From positions 33,477,850-33,541,849 of the forward strand of contig CM066991.1 of NCBI GenBank assembly GCA_033977485.1: DNA of 64,000 nucleotides, in the 5' to 3' direction. Numbering within the stretch: position 1 is the stretch's first letter; each line of letters begins with the position of its first letter. This DNA comes from Hydrangea macrophylla (lineage: Eukaryota; Streptophyta; Magnoliopsida; Cornales; Hydrangeaceae). The notes below the pieces were generated by a model. It was not told the DNA's origin and did no database searches. It saw nothing but the letters and a program-made list of their open reading frames with translations. The position numbers and the translations under genes are program-made. Positions 1 to 10,689 of this stretch are shown one piece after another.

Positions 1-54
1 TAGGACATAGGAGTATGAAAACTAGCTAGACAGTATGATCACCATCATAACCTG

Positions 55-345
55 TTTCTCCCAGAAACTCTGTCCAGATATCCCAGATATAACCATATTG
101 TCCAGTTTCTCCTAGAAACTCTGTCCAGATATCCCAGATATAACCATATTATCCAATTTTCCCAGAAACTCTGTCCAGATATCCCAGATATAACCATATT
201 GTCCAGTTTCTCCCAGAAACTCTGTCCGAATATCCCAGATATAACTACATTGACCAGTTTCTCCCAGAAACTCTGCCCAAATATCCTAGATATGACCATA
301 TTGACCAGTTTCTCCCAGAAACTCTGTCCAAAATTCCCGAAATAT
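55..345 (+). repeat. 51-bp tandem repeat in the leader of element A (about 6 copies)
   Basis: Copies begin near 55, 106, 157, 207, 258 and 309. Each contains TTTCTCCCAGAAACTCTGTC followed by an ATATCCCAGATATAACCATAT-like block. Because 51 is a multiple of three, both strands show repetitive ORFs that are artefacts. The same unit occurs inverted at 10690-10970 in element B, which links A and B as one family. Confidence 0.9.
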
Positions 346-709
346 CTTGGAAATCCATGTTATCCCTTGGTGATCATACTAGAAAGTAAGGTTAGCACAC
401 TCTGTATGGCTAGGGCCTTACTTGTTTAGCTGCTATCTGTTAGAAATAGAAGCATCATATAGATTAGGGCTTACATCCGCATGTTTGTCCCATTTGCATG
501 CACCATCTATCTGCACGCACTGCCTCGAGTCAGTCCACATCACTGTCTTTGTCTGTCTAAAGTCGTCACTATCAGGACCTGATACACCCTTTTCTCTTGA
601 AATCTGTCAAGTCAGTATAGATTCCCGAAGTCAGCAACTGGGATCCTCGTCCTGAGTCAGAAGTTCGAACAGTCATTTGGTCAAAATTAGCCCGCTAAGT
701 CATTCCAAC
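346..709 (+). other. Rest of the A leader before gag
   Basis: No ORF or repeat of its own. It matches, inverted, element B at about 10440-10660, and the match fades near 560. It is the untranslated leader just upstream of the gag start. Confidence 0.6.
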
Positions 710-1963
710 ATGAATCAGGAAGAATTAGAAAACAAGGTCACTGAGTTGGGAGCAACCATAAACCAGCAATCTGATCGCATGGCCCAAGTTTTGAGTTTCA
801 TGGAAGAACTGAAACAGCAGCAGCCACAGTACCCACATGGGTTCCCACCACCACCGCCTGGGTTTGGACCGCCTCCCGAGAATAATGGGGAAGAAGACTG
901 GTTTCAAGGAGTCCCGCCGCTTGCATATGAGAAGAAGCTCCAGGAGAAAATGGACAAAGTTGACAAGCTTGAAAGTGTGTTGAGGAAGAGCAAAGGGGTT
1001 GATGATTACATGTTGGACCTGGAAGGCCTCTTTGAGCCCATCAAGCTAAGGCTGCCCGAGAACTTCAAAATGCCTAAAATTGACCGTTTTGATGGAACAG
1101 GGAATCCAAAAAGTCACATCAAGCTGTGCATGAGCATCTTCCAATCTATGGGCTGCACTCATGAGCACATTGCGATGTTGTTCCCGCAAACCCTTAAGAA
1201 TGCCGCACTATCCTGGTTCCTAACCCTCGAAGCCTCCAAGACCCGAGTCTGGGAAGACATTGCTAGAACTTTTATTGATCACTACTCTTACAACCAAGAG
1301 TTTGATATCACCATCCGGGATCTAGAGACTACCAGGCAGAACTTTAATGAGTCCTTCACTGCGTTCTTGAGCAGATGGAGGAATAAAGTGGCTCAAATAA
1401 TCCACAGACCTGTTGAGAAAGAGCAAGTACGTATGCTGGTCAAGAACATGCAACCAGTATATCATGACAAGCTATTCTACCAATCCATCTCCACATTCGA
1501 AGAGCTATTTGAAATAGGCACCAGAATAGAGGATGCCATCAGAGAAGGAAAGTTCAAAAAGGATGAACCCCAACACCAGTCCAAGAGACCTAACTACTCC
1601 CTGGACTCCCCGGATATCAATGCACTTAGCAACCAATCAATGGCCTGCGCCCTTCGTCCATACCAGTCCATTCCGCCAAATCGCCCAAAAGGCCCTCGCG
1701 AATTCTCCAAACTTGATGTTCCTCTTTCCACAGCCTTGGACCACTTACTCAGAAAGGGCCACCTACAGCTCCTCCCTCACAAACCGCTACCGGATCCCAT
1801 ACCCTCCCACTACAACATGAGCCTACGATGTGCTTACCATCAAAATCTAGGCCATGCCACCGATCAATGCATCCGCCTCCGCCATGACATTCAGAACCTC
1901 ATAGAGGATGTATCCCATCCTAATCCAATCCACTATCTTGGCTTGGACCAACCGATCGAATGA
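710..1963 (+). CDS. gag: Gag polyprotein of element A, 417 aa, uninterrupted
   Basis: This is the structural capsid/nucleocapsid protein that would package retrotransposon RNA in the cytoplasm. The first real ATG is at 710; the frame is open from 677 but there begins with TTG. The N-terminus is polar and predicted coiled coil, followed by a Pro-rich stretch near residue 45. The core retrotransposon Gag domain lies at about residues 115-290, with a RFDGTGNPKSH-type motif, NAALSWFLTLEASKTRVWED, YNQEFDITIRDLETTRQ and LSRWRNK. Near residue 374 (codon at 1829) there is a C-x2-H-x4-GH-x4-C zinc-knuckle-like motif. It resembles the Gag of element F throughout the core. It ends with TGA shortly after the knuckle, where F continues into protease. 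It is the only retrotransposon gag in the window without an internal stop. Confidence 0.92.
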   Translation: MNQEELENKVTELGATINQQSDRMAQVLSFMEELKQQQPQYPHGFPPPPPGFGPPPENNGEEDWFQGVPPLAYEKKLQEKMDKVDKLESVLRKSKGVDDYMLDLEGLFEPIKLRLPENFKMPKIDRFDGTGNPKSHIKLCMSIFQSMGCTHEHIAMLFPQTLKNAALSWFLTLEASKTRVWEDIARTFIDHYSYNQEFDITIRDLETTRQNFNESFTAFLSRWRNKVAQIIHRPVEKEQVRMLVKNMQPVYHDKLFYQSISTFEELFEIGTRIEDAIREGKFKKDEPQHQSKRPNYSLDSPDINALSNQSMACALRPYQSIPPNRPKGPREFSKLDVPLSTALDHLLRKGHLQLLPHKPLPDPIPSHYNMSLRCAYHQNLGHATDQCIRLRHDIQNLIEDVSHPNPIHYLGLDQPIE

Positions 1964-2638
1964 TCCCTTCCGTCGATGCTAATGAATGTTGAAGCTACGC
2001 AGTAAAGTGATGGTGTTTGGAACTTCTGCTAAAAAATTTAACAAATGGGTCGCAAAGACACTCCATTTGAGACCAGGTCGAGTCAAGTTGAGTCTGTTCT
2101 ATGTTTCGAGTCCATTTCAATTCTAGTCTTGTGATCAAGTCTGTCTGTCATCGAGTTGTTAATAAGTCTGTAAACCTTCTCTATTGATGGAATGAAATCT
2201 CATTTTGCTTAATCTAATGTGCCCAGTCATAAATGCATGAATCACTAAACTGAAGTGTCACTTTTCGAATTACCATGGATATTACTCTGGTAATAATTTT
2301 TCTACGACAAAACAAAAAAGAATCCTGAAAGGTTAAAGTCGATTTCACGCTGACACTGATGAAGAGCTGGAATTGAATAGTCTTACTTTAAGAATTTAAA
2401 GATGCTTTTGCCTCAATCTTGAAAAGACATACTTGAAACTGACTTGGGGCTTGCCCAACACCCTTTTTTCCACCATTTCGAAGCCTTAAGCCCAATCCAA
2501 TTGGGAGTCACGCAATCTGTCTGATTGAAAAGCAATGCGAACTTAGCCCTTGATGGTAGCCAAACATTTCAGTGAGTTTCATCTCCACTTTCAAAAAAAA
2601 AAAAAAAGAAAGAAAAAGAAAAGAAAAGAAAAGAAAAA
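1964..2638 (+). other. Post-gag noncoding region of element A
   Basis: No ORF resembling protease or RT is present in any frame. It ends in an A/G-rich low-complexity run (about 2594-2638) just before the first conserved hairpin. Confidence 0.6.
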
Positions 2639-3514
2639 GCTCGCTAGGTTGAAAACCCGAAAGGGCACCTAGGCAAAAGTTAGAGCTGAAAAAGGTGTTG
2701 ATTTCCAAAATTTGACCCTAGCCAGTCAAAATGTTGGAGGAAAATTTTGATAGAATCATACGCTTCAAAATACATCTTAAGAACGTGCCAAGATCACATT
2801 TCAAAAGGCACAGAATGACCACAAATAAATTCCGAGAGCTGACATGCACATTCTGAAATTCTGAGATTGCGATTGAAAGATTTCACAAGAATCGACTACA
2901 TTAAAAGGCAAAATTGACTGGCTAGGCGAAAGTGAAAAGGATCAATCCTCAAAACAAAACAAAAAGAAAAAGAAAAAGAAAAGAAAGGGAGATTGAAACT
3001 AAATCCTTTCATTCAAAGCTACCACAAGTGGCTCAAGTTTGAACTCCTTTGACGATTGGTTTGAAAAACCCTCATACCTCTAACCCCTTATTTCAGACCT
3101 TGCCTTGAACTACGCTCGACCTGATTCCCACTCGGGGATACGTAGGCAACCACATCGGTTCGGTCAACACCATCATAATCAAACCAATTTCCTTCAAGCC
3201 TTGCCTTGAACTACGCTTGACCTGATTCCTACTCGGGGATACGTAGGCAACCACAACGATTCGGTCGCCCCACCTACTTAAAAATCAACCCGCTTCTTTC
3301 CGACCATGGCCCGAACTACGTTGGACCTGATCCCCACCTGGGGGTACGTAGGCAGACTTTTAAAAAAAAGAAAAAAAAAGGGATGGCTCGCTAGGTCGAA
3401 AATCCGAAAGGACGCCTAGGCAAAAATTAGAGTTAAATCCAAGGTGAGCAATAACAAAAGAGAGAAAAGAGCTCGTTAGGTCACCTCACTGGTGCCTAGG
3501 CAAAAGTTATGAGC
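2639..3514 (+). repeat. Three dispersed copies of a GAAA-loop hairpin module
   Basis: Copies lie at 2639-2686, 3386-3433 and 3471-3514. Each starts GCTCG(C/T)TAGGT and ends GCCTAGGCAAAA-like. CTAGG at the 5' side can pair with CCTAG at the 3' side. The first copy has an inner CCC-GAAA-GGG, the second TCC-GAAA-GGA, and the third replaces this with a CACC/GGTG hairpin. Between the copies at 2690-3100 and 3150-3380 there is only noncoding sequence and A/G-rich runs (about 2955-2990, 3360-3380). Confidence 0.7.
3101..3352 (+). repeat. Three copies of the CTACG/CGTAG hairpin motif
   Basis: CTACG arms are at 3110, 3211 and 3316, each followed about 25-30 bases later by CGTAG (3141, 3242, 3347). 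Between them is an ACCTGAT(T/C)CC...GGGG(A/G)TA core able to form an inner stem. The same motif recurs at 6720, 19112, 19276, 55001, 55106 and 61611 in other elements. Confidence 0.75.
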
Positions 3515-3561
3515 ATTTGAGAGATTAAAGTCACGGTCCATGCCTCAAGACAGAAAATCAC

Positions 3562-3785
3562 CTTCCACACTAGGGGCAAACTTCGGCTACCCACCTCGTT
3601 TGCCTGACTTTTACTATCTACCCTTCATACAAGTGGCAAACTTCGGTCACCTACCTCGTTTACCCAAAACCTCCAATAAACCATCATCCAAACTAGGGGC
3701 AAACTTCGGTCACCCACCTCGTTTGCTTATGAATCCCACTTTGTACGCCTCAAACTAGGGGCAAACTCCGTTTGCCTGACACAAT
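3562..3785 (+). repeat. PPT-like GGGGCAAAC motifs with inverted GTTTGC partners (4 copies)
   Basis: Four units each read (A)GGGGCAAAC or GTGGCAAAC and are followed 2-16 bases later by GTTTGC or GTTTAC. The sequence copies the last bases of the true PPT (GAGGGGCAAAC before 6919). Similar units occur in element F at 55190-55262. The 72-codon ORF across them is incidental. Confidence 0.65.
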
Positions 3786-3799
3786 CCCTTCACACCGAG

Positions 3800-4299
3800 G
3801 GCCAGTTTTCAAGTTACCAAGTTGTTTTGAAAATTTTGAAATAGAGCATGTTTTACTCTAAAAGCTAAGGCACTAATTCAAAGCACTTCCTGGGAGAAGT
3901 AGAAAATTGACTAGATCACTAAGGAAGAATTTTCAAAAATCAGATTTATCAGCAAAGTGCTACCATGTTGAGATGAGGGGTGAACACCAAAAGAGAAATG
4001 GTACATCGTTTATAACAAAAGCACATCAAGTTTTGACAAGACGAGCTTGTTTCATTTTGGTGTCAAATGTGTCGTCCTCGTGCGTCAATGTCCGTCAAGT
4101 TTTTGAGTCTGTTGTAGTCTCAAATGTGTAAGTCAACAGTGACTAATAAAATTTTCAAATCAAGTTATAAAGAGCATGCCAATACAAGCAGGAGTACCAA
4201 ACACCATTACTGCACAGGTTAAGGCGTCAGCATGAAAAGCGTCCAAACTTAGGGCAAATGCGAATTTCATCCCTTTCCAAACCATCAAAAGTTGACCAT
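3800..4299 (+). other. Noncoding 3' region of A
   Basis: No coding potential, repeat array or recognisable motif seen here beyond single PPT-like remnants. Confidence 0.4.
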
Positions 4300-4435
4300 C
4301 ATCTCCTTGCAACATAAGTCCATGAGTGGCTATTGATTACCTTCTCTCGTCCATGCAACATAAGTCCATGAGTGGCTGTTGATTTTCCTTCATCTCCAAG
4401 CAACACAAGTCCATGAGTGGCTATTGATGGATCCC
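4300..4435 (+). repeat. Tandem repeat of about 58 bp (3 copies)
   Basis: Three copies of a unit containing CAACATAAGTCCATGAGTGG, then CT(A/G)TTGAT. Noncoding. Confidence 0.75.
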
Positions 4436-4589
4436 GGTTCCGGGCCAGCAAGATTTGATCAACTATGAGAGATTCGAATTTGAATCCTGGTTCCCGGTCA
4501 AGAAAAGTAGTTGAAGAGAGATCCCAGAAAGAGTCGCTTCATCCTCAACAGATTCAGTTTAATCCCCCAGTAGGCACATCAATTTGTAC

Positions 4590-6190
4590 ATTGTCAGTTC
4601 AATCACAACAGTCACAGTAGTTCACTGTCAACTTGTCATATCGATTCGTACATCATCAGTTCAATCATGACAGTCACAGTAGTTCACTGTCGACTCGTCT
4701 TCTCGATTCGTACATCGTTAGTTCAATCATGACAGTCACAGTAGTTCACTGTCGACTCGTCTTCTCGATTCGTACATCATCAGTTCAATCATGACAGTCA
4801 CAGTAGTTCACTGTCGACTCGTCTTCTCGATTCGTACATCGTCAGTTTAATCACGACAGTCACAGTAAGTTCACTGTCGACTCGTCTTCTCAATTCTTAC
4901 ATCGTCAGTTCAATCATGACAGTCACAGTAGTTTACTGTCGACTCGTCTTCTCGATTCGTACATTGTCAGTTCAATCATGACAGTCACAGTAGTTCACTG
5001 TCGACTCGTCTTCTCGATTCGTACATCGTCAGTTCAATCATGACAGTCACAGTAAGTTCACTATTGACTCGTCATCTCGGTCAGTTCAATCACAACAGTC
5101 ACAGTAGTTCACTGTCGACTCGTCTTCTCGATTAGTACATCGTCAGTTCAATCACAACAGTCACAGTAGTTCACTGTCGACTCGTCTTCTCGATTCGTAC
5201 ATCGTCAGTTCAATCACAACAGTCACAGTAGTTCACTGTCGACTCGTCTTCTCGATTCATACATCGTCAGTTCAATCATGATAGTCATAGTAAGTTCACT
5301 ATTGACTCGTCATCTCGGTCAGTTCAATCACAACAGTCACAGTAGTTCACTGTCGACTCGTCTTCTCGATTAGTACATCGTCAGTTCAATCACAACAGTC
5401 ACAGTAGTTCACTGTCGACTCGTCTTCTCGATTAGTACATCGTCAGTCCAATCCATGACAGTCATAGTAGTTCACTATCGACTCGTCATCTCGATTAGTA
5501 CATCGTCCGTTCTTTTGATCATGGTTAGTCCAACCGTTGGTCCAATCCATGACAGTCACAGTAGTTCACTGTCGACTCGACATCTCGGTTAGTTCAATCA
5601 CCAGTTCAATCTATGACAATCACAATAGTTCATTGTCGACTCGTCATCTCGATTAGTACATCATTAGTTCAATCTATGACAGTCACAGTAGTTCACTGTC
5701 GACTCGTCATATCGATTCGTACATCATCAGTCCAATATATGACAGTCACAGTAGTTCACTGTTGACTCATCCTCTCGATTCGTACATCATCACTTCTTCT
5801 AGTCACGGTTAGTCCAACTATCAGTCCAATCTATGACAGTCACAGTAGTTCACTATTGACTCATCCTCTCGATTCGTACATCATCACTTCTTCTAGTCAC
5901 GGTTAGTCCAACTGTTGATCCAATCTATGACAGTCACAGTAGTTCACTGTTGACTCATCCTCTCGATTCGTACATCGTCACTTCTTCTAGTCACGGTTAG
6001 TCCAACTGTTGATCCAATCCATGATAGTCATAGTAGTTTACTGTTGACTCACCATCTCGATTCGTGCATCGTCACTTCTTCCGATCACGATTAGCCCAAC
6101 TATTGATCCAATTTATGATAGTCACAGTAGTTCATTGTCGACTCATCATCTCGATTCGTACATCGTCAGTTCATTAATCATCATTAGCTT
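4590..6190 (+). repeat. 62-bp tandem repeat array (about 23 units) with an internal inverted repeat
   Basis: Each unit contains GACAGTCACAGTAGTTCACT then GTCGACTCGTC, so GACAGT and ACTGTC can pair around an 11-base loop. Units after about 5500 alternate with longer ones of about 90 bases that add a CTAGTCACGGTTAGTCCAAC block. Arms differ between units, for example GACAAT with ATTGTC near 5615 and GATAGT with ACTATT near 5280. Confidence 0.9.
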
Positions 6191-6711
6191 ACCATCACTC
6201 TCAATATGCCGTGTTCATCATTCTCATTCAAAATCTTAGGCTTCTATGTCCATTAATGGGGCTTCCATGTTCATCGCTTGACATCTCGGGATTTCATGTC
6301 CATCACTTGACGTCTCAGGACTTCTGTGTCCGTCTCTTAATTTCCAAGGCTTCCATGTCCGTCGGTTATCTGTCAAACTGCATCTCCAATTATAGTCCTC
6401 AGGGACCCCACATCTGACTACATCGCTTGTGAAGCACACTTCCCAAAATTCAGAAGTTTGCTCCAAGACCTAGAGTATTCAAACCTTGATGTCCCTATTC
6501 GGGTTAATAACTGCATCACAGTTAGAAATACTAGCACATCATAAGTCCACTTGGAGTGGCACACGCCCCACAACACCAGCTCATACTAGGGTCACAACAC
6601 TAGGCATGATAGGACTCATGACATAATTCATATCACATCCATGCATTGCATATCATCCTCATAGCATAGCATCTGCATGTCTTGTTGTGCATATGTGATT
6701 TATCCCTTTGT
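6191..6711 (+). other. Noncoding stretch with short imperfect repeats
   Basis: About three imperfect copies of a roughly 37-base unit (CTTCCATGTCCATC...TTGACATCTC) lie at 6235-6370. Nothing recognisable follows until the next hairpin. Confidence 0.4.
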
Positions 6712-6760
6712 GCCCTGAACTACGTCCTGGTCTGATTCCCCTGGGGATACGTAGGCAGCT
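6712..6760 (+). repeat. CTACG/CGTAG hairpin next to the PPT of A
   Basis: CTACG at 6720-6724 pairs with CGTAG at 6750-6754, and GATTCCCC can pair with GGGGAT inside. It sits about 160 bases before the 3' LTR. Element F has the copy at 61611 about 175 bases before its 3' LTR, so the position is conserved. Confidence 0.7.
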
Positions 6761-6902
6761 CACACGGAGCACGACCAGCACTAACCTCATCATCCTTTCA
6801 TCTTTTGCAACGCTTTTTATCCTAAATCTATAGCCTCCAAAAGACCTGTCTCTTCAAAACTTTGGCACTCGCTTGCGACATACGTTGCCTCGCAAGTTCC
6901 TG

Positions 6903-6918
6903 CCAAAGAGGGGCAAAC
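6903..6918 (+). promoter_or_regulatory. Polypurine tract of element A
   Basis: CCAAAGAGGGGCAAAC lies directly before the TGTAGACACC start of the 3' LTR. It is the primer site for plus-strand DNA synthesis and matches the PPTs of C (19868) and F (61805). Confidence 0.9.
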
Positions 6919-7207
6919 TGTAGACACCCCATTTTGTCGGCTATCAGATTTAGGAGACCCATAGCTTGGTGGTTCACAATGATCGTAAAAGACTCAAAAG
7001 GACTCTCGGAAGTCAGCTCTATCTCTCAGAATGCTCAGAATGACCAAAATGCCCCTGAAAGCCTGAAAACTCCCAGATTTGGTCCCAAAGTTCCAAAAAC
7101 ATGCTACGTCGTAAGAAAAGCGATAAAATGAGTTTTTAAGTAAAACTGGATGAAATCGTCAGCTCCCAGAGACCCCCGGAAGTCCCGGAAGTTCCCCGAA
7201 AGTCCCC

Positions 7208-7265
7208 GTTGACCGGTTTGACCAAGGTTTGACCAGGTTTGACCAAGTTTGACCAAATTTGACCA
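7208..7265 (+). promoter_or_regulatory. W-box array in the A LTR
   Basis: TGACC cores start at 7210, 7219, 7230, 7240, 7250 and 7260, almost all as TTTGACC, the WRKY-binding W-box (TTGACC/T). Spacing is 9-11 bases, about one helical turn. Further cores follow near 7390-7415. Regulation by WRKY factors is inference. Confidence 0.6.
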
Positions 7266-7769
7266 AAATCGTCCGAATTCACCGGAATCATTAGAAAAGT
7301 ATTAAAATGAGTTTTAAAAAAGAATCGAGCGAAAACGTCGGCTCCTGGGAGCTCCCGGAGGTTCCCAGAACTTCCCGGGAATCCCAGGTTTGACCAGTTT
7401 GACCAAGATTTGACTTTGGAATCGGGGCACCGAAATAATTTTCAAATATTTTTCATGGATACTAGAGGTCAATAGCTTTCCAACGGTATATCGCACATAA
7501 TTCCTGGATTTGAAACGAATTTATTTTGAATTTTCGAAGGCGAAAAAGGCGATCAAATCAGCATTTATCGCGAATACCGCAAAACTTTTCAAAGTGACCT
7601 ATCCCCGAACTATTTTTTATGTAAAGTAGACTCCATTACCTTTCCAACGGTATATCACAACCTCAATTTGGAGTTCGTATGCATTTTCTGTGAATTTCGG
7701 ACAAAATAGGGCCTTTTCGCGAATACCGGAACCTCTGGGGGCCTAAACGTAATTTTCTGGGCTTCTGAG

Positions 7770-7836
7770 GAGCAGTGCCGCCGCGGCACTGGCCCACTGC
7801 CGCCGCGGCATTGGCCCAGTGCCGCCGCGGCACTCA
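7770..7836 (+). repeat. Palindromic 22-bp repeats upstream of the A LTR TATA (3 units)
   Basis: Three units of the form CAGTGCCGCCGCGGCACTGG, each a near-perfect palindrome, lie about 140 bases upstream of the TATA box. The core AGTGCCG-N3-CGGCACT is shared with element F. Confidence 0.85.
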
Positions 7837-7977
7837 ACCCTCACAGAGTCCATTTTTGTAATTTTTTTGGGGGTCCAAATTGATTAATTGAAAGCCAAAA
7901 CGACATAGTTTTATGTTCACAGTTGTTTGGGACCAATGGGAGTACTTCTAAAACCCCAAAACCATCCCAAATTGGCC

Positions 7978-7985
7978 TATTTAAA
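7978..7985 (+). promoter_or_regulatory. TATA box of the A LTR
   Basis: TATTTAAA within GGCCTATTTAAACC. The same place in the solo LTR reads TATATAAA (38993) and in B TATATAAA on the minus strand (13784-13791), so it is the likely LTR promoter. Confidence 0.75.
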
Positions 7986-10099
7986 CCCCCCATTGCTCTT
8001 CATTTTAGGGGGGCCAAGTGCAAAGCTTGAAAAGTTGTAGAGAAGAAGAGAGATAGAGATAGGTTAGAAGAGAGAAAGGGAGCTTCTCCCATTGATTTTC
8101 CATAAGAAAGTGAGTTTTATTCTTATTTTCTTCCATCATCCTTCTATATACTTCACATTCAAAGTCCACTCCAACCCTCATTCTTGAGCATTCATGAGAT
8201 AGGAAGCTACTTCCATGTCCAAATGTCAAAATCTATGAGTGAAACACCAAGCTACAAGTCCAAAATCACATTGATTATCATCTATTGATTGCTATTTACT
8301 TGCTTTGATTATATATATGCTCATCTCTCCTTATCTCATTTCTTTTTCTTTTCTTTATTTACTTACTAGTTCATCATCATCTAAGTGATGACATGAAGTT
8401 TGGGGTGAGTGAATCCTTATGGATAGTAGCTCTTGACCTCAAAAACATGTTTGATAGATGATGATCATAACCTCAATACTTCCAAGGTATTCTTGAAATG
8501 TATTGAAGTTATGTTCAAAAAATAAAAATAAATCTCTCCAACAATCTTAGAGGTTCTTGATGATGAGTTTAATGTTGACATTTTAAGTGGCTATAATCCT
8601 TATTGAGTATTGAAAATGTGCTTTCAAAACATCTACTTCAAAACCCCTCTCAATCCCTCTCATTTGGTTTCAAGAAACAAAACTTTGTTTTCTCCAAAAT
8701 CTTCAAAACAATGAGTCAAAACAGTGAGTGAGTTGAGTTCAAAGATTTCTCTAGAACTCAATACTCAACATATGGATGCAAGGACACTTGGAAAGTCTTC
8801 CTAACTCATTGGAGAACACCCATGATTTTTGGTTTGACTTGGAAGTACTTGGAAATGGTCCATTTAAATCCCAATATTCCTTCCAAACATTCTGATTTTG
8901 CTGTCACAGCAGCTAGGTCCACTTCCAACCTCTTTTACAGAAAACCTTTCCAAAAGGGGTGGTCCTAACTTATTTTTCCCTTAAAATTAAATGTCTTAGG
9001 GAACTTTCTGTATAAAATGGGCCCTTAGATCATTCTTTTTCATTTTCTAATATTTTCTAACATTTCAGTCAACAGTACGGACTCTGTTTCTGAGTGACCT
9101 GTGTTGTTTATATGATTTCTCTCAATCTGTGATAGATATTCAATATTGGCCTTTTGGGTTGTGTTCTAGACACAATAAGGAACATCTCCATAAAAAATAA
9201 TGCATTGAAAACATTCCTAACCCCTCTTTTCAATTTCCAAAAGATGATGCTACTGTTCTGTCCACTATTCACAGCAAGCACATTTTAACTTTCATTCTTT
9301 GATTTGATGCTTATATGCATTCCAAATTAGTTCATATCTTAGGAAGTAGTTCATACTACATTTGTACATATCCCATATTGATTTCACCCATCCATTCATA
9401 CACATTTTAGACTTCTAAGTCATTCTAGGAATCCATAAACACAAAGCACACTACAACCTTGGCACATTCTAGATACATGCATTGCATCCATGCAAAGATT
9501 TGGGGTTTTTGTAACTCTTAATCTAAGGAGATTATAAGGAATGAACTCGATCACACGTTCATGCTTCCCCTTTGATCTAATCATCCTTTCTCATCCGTCC
9601 CGGGGATTGAGAGATCTTCTTTTCTCAAAGAATAACATGCATCATACTAGCTTGTTAAGCATATTTTCATTTCTTTCTTATTTGTTTCAAGAACAATTCA
9701 TGTCCCCCTTTAGATTAGGAAGTCTTGATTATTTGATATATGATTAGACGATTTTTCCTAAGTTTATTTGTGTGATCTTTCACTTTACATTGTATGATAT
9801 TTGGCTTAGATCTTATGAATGATATCTTATCTTTAGATCTTCCATTTCAAGTTTCTTATGTAATGTAATATACTATCATAGTATTATTTGTCGAACCATA
9901 CCTAGTATAAGATGATTATTTGGATGCTAATTGAGGCCCGTCGAAAGACGGGGCGAGTTGAGGGTGTTTTAGTCGCGACAAAGGCTCCTTCCTCTCTCGT
10001 ACCAAAACCCCGAACCAAGTTCTTTGGTTATGAAGGGCCGGTGCCCTTTATCCATTTGGGTGAGTCAAAATTAGGTTTCTTGGTTCCTTAAAGACCAAG

Positions 10100-10110
10100 T
10101 GGCGACTCTG
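10100..10110 (+). promoter_or_regulatory. PBS-like tRNA-Arg-complementary site inside the LTR
   Basis: TGGCGACTCTG lies 96 bases before the LTR end and is identical to the first 11 bases of the family PBS (11562-11572, minus strand). It is present in all A-family LTRs, and in variant form in C (29803) and F (46993). Confidence 0.5.
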
Positions 10111-10206
10111 TATCTGTTTTCAACAGACCTATTTTCTTTCTTTGATTCAAATCAATTTCAAAACAATCTCAAACAAGAGAGAAGTGGTCCACTTCCGGTG
10201 TCCACA

Positions 10207-10439
10207 CATATCATATATATATATATATTTTTTTTTTTTAACATGCAAACGCCCTTCCCACTACTTTTCCCTCCTCATACTTCAATAATTTAATCACATT
10301 GGGTGTGCAATAGGGTATATTGAGGTCAAGGTATGAAAGTAGGGATTTAGAATTTCACAATGGATTCGGCACTATTTACTATGTGTGGGGTTAAGAACAA
10401 TGCATATTCACAGATGTCGATATTGACAGTGATGTTTAA
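10207..10439. other. Junction between elements A and B
   Basis: An AT run and T-tract (10212-10240) are followed by sequence matching neither leader of A nor any other part of the window. It is either B internal sequence that diverged or flanking DNA. No gene seen. Confidence 0.4.
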
Positions 10440-10689
10440 CCGACGTGGACTAACTTGTGTACAGCCTGACTGAAATAGTGCGTGCAGACCGATAGGAATG
10501 GTGCATGCAAATGAGACATGCATGCGGATGTAAGCCCTAATCTATATGATGCTCCTATTTCTAACAGATGGCAGTTAGACAACTAAGGTCCTAACCATAT
10601 AGAGTGTGCCAACTTTACTTTCCAGTATGATCACCAAGGGATAACAGGGGTTTCCAGGGTTTTATGAAGGCTTCTGGGAGAGACTGGGC

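Larger units (their letters stand above)
1..10206 (+). mobile_element. Element A: gag-only Tat-group LTR retrotransposon, 5' end outside the window
   Basis: This is a Ty3/gypsy Tat/Ogre-like element read on the plus strand. In order it shows a repeat-bearing leader, one gag ORF, about 5 kb of noncoding sequence made of tandem and hairpin repeats, a polypurine tract and a 3' LTR. No protease, RT, RNase H or integrase is visible between gag and the PPT. Its leader matches the leader of element B, where the PBS lies about 570 bases upstream of the point equivalent to base 1, so the 5' LTR should end roughly 0.6 kb left of the window. Gag-only elements with long terminal repeats are known in plants as TR-GAG elements and depend on trans-acting Pol. 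That this copy is such an element, rather than a simple pol deletion, is inference. Confidence 0.8.
6919..10206 (+). repeat. 3' LTR of element A (3288 bp)
   Basis: Begins TGTAGACACCCCATTTTG directly after the PPT and ends GTGTCCACA. Two other copies of the family are in the window: B (11576-14834, inverted) and the solo LTR (37967-41206), which fix both ends. The LTR carries a W-box array, two copies of a segment with TTTCCAACGGTATATC (7475 and 7638), a palindrome cluster, a TATA box and a conserved 3' block (about 9935-10110). The ORFs inside it are not conserved in the other two copies and are not genes. Confidence 0.93.

Noticed and set aside
4590..6190. CRISPR-like regular array
   Set aside because: Whole 62-bp units repeat with no unique spacers, in plant retrotransposon DNA. 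The same holds for the 60-bp array at 60830-61415.
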